A program made the translations under genes and the position numbers. Shown here piece by piece: positions 32,421 through 35,008 of a stretch of DNA of 35,008 nucleotides (position 1 is the first letter of the stretch; every line of letters begins with the position of its first letter). The stretch comes from Acidimicrobiia bacterium. GTDB lineage: Bacteria > Actinomycetota > Acidimicrobiia > Acidimicrobiales > Poriferisodalaceae. The DNA lies in the NCBI GenBank assembly GCA_022822525.1, contig JAJEBN010000103.1, forward strand, positions 1-35,008. The letters run 5' to 3'. The notes below the pieces were generated by a model that was not told the origin of the DNA, did not search any database, and worked only from the letters and a program-made list of their open reading frames with translations.

Positions 32421-33971
32421 ATGGCTGGCGGAGTCGGCAGGGGGCGCCCCACACGGCGGGGACGGTCGAACCGGGTCGCCGCGCGCACCGCCGGTCCGAC
32501 GCCGTCGACACTCGGCACGACGCCGCGCCGACGCATTCCCACCTATGAACTGCTGGACGATGCTGCGCTGGCGCAGCTCGAAGCGCACGCCGACTGGATC
32601 CTTTCCGAGATCGGCGTCGAATTCCGTGGCGACGACGAGGCGTTGGAGCTGTTCCGGTCTGCCGGGGCGAACGTGGACGGCGTACGGGTTCGCTTCGAGC
32701 CGGGCTTGGCCCGACAGCTCTGCTCGACCGCTCCGAGCCAGTTCGCCATGTGGGGCCGCGACGGTCGGCGCATCGAGATCGGCGGCGATCACGTGATCTT
32801 CACGCCGACGTACGGCCCGCCGTTCGTCACCGATCTGGATAGCGGTCGAAGGTATGCCACCATCGACGACTTCCGGAACTTCGTGAAGCTGACCTGGATG
32901 TCGCCGTGGCTGGCGCATGGCAGCGGCACCGTGTGCGAGCCGGTCGACGTGCCGGTCAACAAGCGCCACCTCGACATGGTGGATGCCCACCTGCGCTGGT
33001 CGGCCAAGCCGTTCATGGGTGCGGTGACCGCCCCCGAGCGGGCCGAGGACTCGATTGCGATGGCCCGCATTGTGTTCGGCGCCGAGTACATGGAGACGCA
33101 CTGCGTCATTCAGGGCAACGTGAACGTGAACTCGCCGCTCGTGTGGGACGCCACCATGAGCGGTGCGCTCAAGGCCTACGCCCGGGCGAACCAGGGCTGC
33201 CTGATCTCGCCGTTCATCATCGGCGGAGGCATGGGGCCCGTCACCCAGCCGGCCCTGGTCGCGCAGGCCCATGCCGAGGCCATGACCGGCATCGCGCTCA
33301 CCCAGCTCGTGCGGCCCGCATCGCCGATGATCTACGGCAACTTCCTGACCACGATGGATCTGCGCTCGGGAGCGCCCACGTTCGGCACGGCGGAATCCAC
33401 GCTGGCGACCTATGCGATCGGCCAGCTCGCCCGCCGGCTCGGCCTGCCCTTCCGCTGCGGCGGCCACTACACGGCCTCGAAGATCGCCGATGCGCAGTCC
33501 ATGCAGGAATCGGCTGATGCGATGACGCCCGGACTGCTGGCGGGCGCGAACTTCATCCTGCAGGCGGCGGGTTGGCTGGAAGGCGGGCTGACGCTCGGGT
33601 ACGAGAAGTTCGTGATGGACGCCGACCGCTGCGGCATGCTGCATCGCCTGCTGGAAGGACTGACCGTCGACGACAACGAACTCGGCGCCGAGGCGTTCAG
33701 CGAAGCCGGCCCGGGCGGCAACTACTTGGCGACCGCCCACACCATGGCCAACTTCGAGACGGCCAACTTCGAGGCCTCGCTGTGCGACACCCGCTCGTTC
33801 GAGCAGTGGTCAGAAGAGGGTGCGCTCGACATGGCCCAGCGAGCCAACCAGCGATGGAAGCAGGTGCTCGCCGACTACGAGCCGCCCCCACCCCTCGACC
33901 CCGCCGTCGATCGCGAGTTGCAGGCTTTCGTCGACGACCGCAAGGCAGCCGTGCCCGACGCCTGGTACTAA
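32421..33971 (+). CDS. Trimethylamine methyltransferase (MttB) family protein, non-pyrrolysine type
   Basis: 516 residues from the ATG at 32421; a GTG at 32415 is an alternative and no ribosome binding site separates them. The first 35 residues are Arg/Gly/Thr-rich, and the real start could be later. The domain has a long helical barrel typical of the family (DEALELFRSAGANVDG, FIIGGGMGPVTQPALVAQAH, GLLAGANFILQAAGWLEGGL). There is no in-frame TAG, so it lacks pyrrolysine and falls with the glycine-betaine-type MttB homologues that demethylate quaternary amines onto a corrinoid protein. No corrinoid protein gene adjoins. The exact substrate is unknown. Confidence 0.88.
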   Translation: MAGGVGRGRPTRRGRSNRVAARTAGPTPSTLGTTPRRRIPTYELLDDAALAQLEAHADWILSEIGVEFRGDDEALELFRSAGANVDGVRVRFEPGLARQLCSTAPSQFAMWGRDGRRIEIGGDHVIFTPTYGPPFVTDLDSGRRYATIDDFRNFVKLTWMSPWLAHGSGTVCEPVDVPVNKRHLDMVDAHLRWSAKPFMGAVTAPERAEDSIAMARIVFGAEYMETHCVIQGNVNVNSPLVWDATMSGALKAYARANQGCLISPFIIGGGMGPVTQPALVAQAHAEAMTGIALTQLVRPASPMIYGNFLTTMDLRSGAPTFGTAESTLATYAIGQLARRLGLPFRCGGHYTASKIADAQSMQESADAMTPGLLAGANFILQAAGWLEGGLTLGYEKFVMDADRCGMLHRLLEGLTVDDNELGAEAFSEAGPGGNYLATAHTMANFETANFEASLCDTRSFEQWSEEGALDMAQRANQRWKQVLADYEPPPPLDPAVDRELQAFVDDRKAAVPDAWY

Positions 33972-34019
33972 ACCGAGCGCGCCCGGGCCAGGCTGAGGCT
34001 GCCCAACTAGCTTCGCGGC

Positions 34020-35008
34020 ATGGCGCAATCGCTCAGGTTCGGGATCGTGCACGACTTCCGCTGCCCGCCGGGCAGCGACGTGACGATGCCGCAGGTGTAC
34101 GCCGAGACGTTCGAGCAGGTGGTGCTGGCCGAGCAGCTCGGCATGGAGCTGTGCTGGTTCACCGAGCACCACTTCATGGCCGACGGCTACCTGCCGAATT
34201 TCGTGCCGGTGGCGGGTGCGGCAGCGGCGCTCACCAGCAGCATCCGGTTCTCCACCGACATCTGCCTGATGCCGTTCCGCGACCCGGTGCGGCTGGCCGA
34301 GGACCTCGCCGTGCTCGACAACATCTCCGACGGCCGCATGGAGCTGGGCGTCGGCATGGGCTACGCCGCGCATGAGTTCGCCGGCTTCGGTCTGCCGATC
34401 AGCCGGCGGGTGTCGCTGACCGAGGAGGCCATCGAGGTCGTGCGGCTGGCGTGGTCGGGCGAGCCGTTCAGCTATGAGGGCAAGCGGTACACCTACCGCG
34501 ATCTGCGGGTCACGCCCGAGGTGGTGCAGCCCGGCGGGCCGCCGCTGTGGGTGGCGGCCACGAGCCGCGCCGGGGCGCTGCGGGCTGCCCGCTTCGACAC
34601 GAACCTGCTGCCCCAAGGGCCGAAGGCCGCCGTGCTGGATCCGTGGAAGGAAGCGCTGGCTGATGAGGGTCGGGACCCTGGCGACAAGCGGGTGGGGATC
34701 ATCCGCGGCGTGTATGTGACCGACGGCTCCGACCCGGCTGACGACCCCGTCTGGGAGGCCGTGGCCGCGGCGGAGAAGTACCGCCGCGACGTCTATATCG
34801 GCATCATCAAGGCCAGCGCCGACCACAAGCAGACGGCTCGCGAGCGTGCCGCCCGCACCGGTCCGCGCCAGCCCGATCCGCTGAACCCGCTGGTGTGGAC
34901 GGTCGGCGACGCCGACCACTGCGTCGCCGAGCTGACCGCCATGATCCGCGACCACGACGTCACCGACCTGGTCACCTGGGGCGGCCCGCCCGGCCTCCCG
35001 CCGTCGGT
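34020..35008 (+). CDS. LLM-class flavin-dependent oxidoreductase (partial, runs off the window)
   Basis: Open from an ATG at 34020 to the window end, about 329 residues so far. The N-terminus SLRFGIVHDFRCPPGSD, the LCWFTEHHFMADGYLPNF segment, RFSTDICLMPFRDPVRLAEDL and ISDGRMELGVGMGYAAHEFAGFGL are characteristic of luciferase-like, often F420-dependent, oxidoreductases. The gene starts 48 bases after the MttB-like gene and is likely in its operon. It is distinct from the longer LLM protein at 399-1658. The stop lies beyond the window. Confidence 0.9.
   Translation, partial: MAQSLRFGIVHDFRCPPGSDVTMPQVYAETFEQVVLAEQLGMELCWFTEHHFMADGYLPNFVPVAGAAAALTSSIRFSTDICLMPFRDPVRLAEDLAVLDNISDGRMELGVGMGYAAHEFAGFGLPISRRVSLTEEAIEVVRLAWSGEPFSYEGKRYTYRDLRVTPEVVQPGGPPLWVAATSRAGALRAARFDTNLLPQGPKAAVLDPWKEALADEGRDPGDKRVGIIRGVYVTDGSDPADDPVWEAVAAAEKYRRDVYIGIIKASADHKQTARERAARTGPRQPDPLNPLVWTVGDADHCVAELTAMIRDHDVTDLVTWGGPPGLPPS

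Noticed and set aside
1..35008. CRISPR arrays, tRNA or rRNA genes, insertion sequences, phage genes
   Set aside because: I saw no regularly spaced repeats, cloverleaf-type sequence, transposase or integrase in any frame.

Overview
The window is a dense, high-GC stretch of chromosome with almost no non-coding space and no gap above 200 bases. Gene content points to an actinobacterium, most plausibly an uncultured Acidimicrobiia-type lineage. The signs are many GTG starts, two LivH-LivM-LivG fusion transporters, luciferase-like (F420/FMN) oxidoreductases, a DUF3179 lipoprotein, a Baeyer-Villiger-type monooxygenase and a CoxL-like molybdoenzyme subunit. The taxonomic call is inference; there is no rRNA or other marker in the window.

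Layout. 1-377: end of a MazEF-type toxin-antitoxin pair. 399-2904 (minus): luciferase-like monooxygenase and a beta-lactamase-fold serine hydrolase. 3042-4630 (minus): ECF sigma factor translationally coupled to a membrane-anchored extracytoplasmic protein, with a perfect 9-bp-arm palindrome at the sigma start. 4812-14299 (plus): two paralogous branched-chain-amino-acid-type ABC cassettes in tandem. Each has a lipoprotein binding protein and a three-domain LivH-LivM-LivG polypeptide, and a single LivF lies between them. 14405-16123: a compact restriction-modification unit (PD-(D/E)XK protein, beta-class DNA methyltransferase, small winged-helix protein with its own inverted repeat). 16292-19492 (minus): an SDR lacking its catalytic Tyr/Lys, followed by an orphan molybdopterin large subunit. 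19605-21452 (minus): an AT-richer insert with a secreted S1 protease and a small membrane protein. 21588-23086 (plus): DtxR-family regulator, bacterioferritin-associated ferredoxin and bacterioferritin, with a DtxR-like palindrome between regulator and ferredoxin. 23120-26138: a sterol-desaturase-superfamily membrane enzyme, a multi-pass membrane protein of unknown function, and a convergent sterol C-24-methyltransferase (Erg6) homologue. 26169-29472 (minus): DUF3179 lipoprotein and a large membrane protein. 29556-35008: flavin monooxygenase, a crotonase lacking both catalytic glutamates, a non-pyrrolysine MttB-family methyltransferase, and a second luciferase-like oxidoreductase cut by the window end.

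How the parts fit. Many genes suggest import and oxidation of small organic compounds: two high-affinity uptake cassettes, flavin oxygenases, a hydrolase, crotonase, molybdoenzyme and MttB-like demethylase. A separate module stores iron under a DtxR-type regulator. The most surprising item is the full-length bacterial Erg6-type sterol methyltransferase beside a sterol-desaturase-like enzyme. No sterol ring-forming gene is present here, so the substrate may be imported or made elsewhere in the genome.
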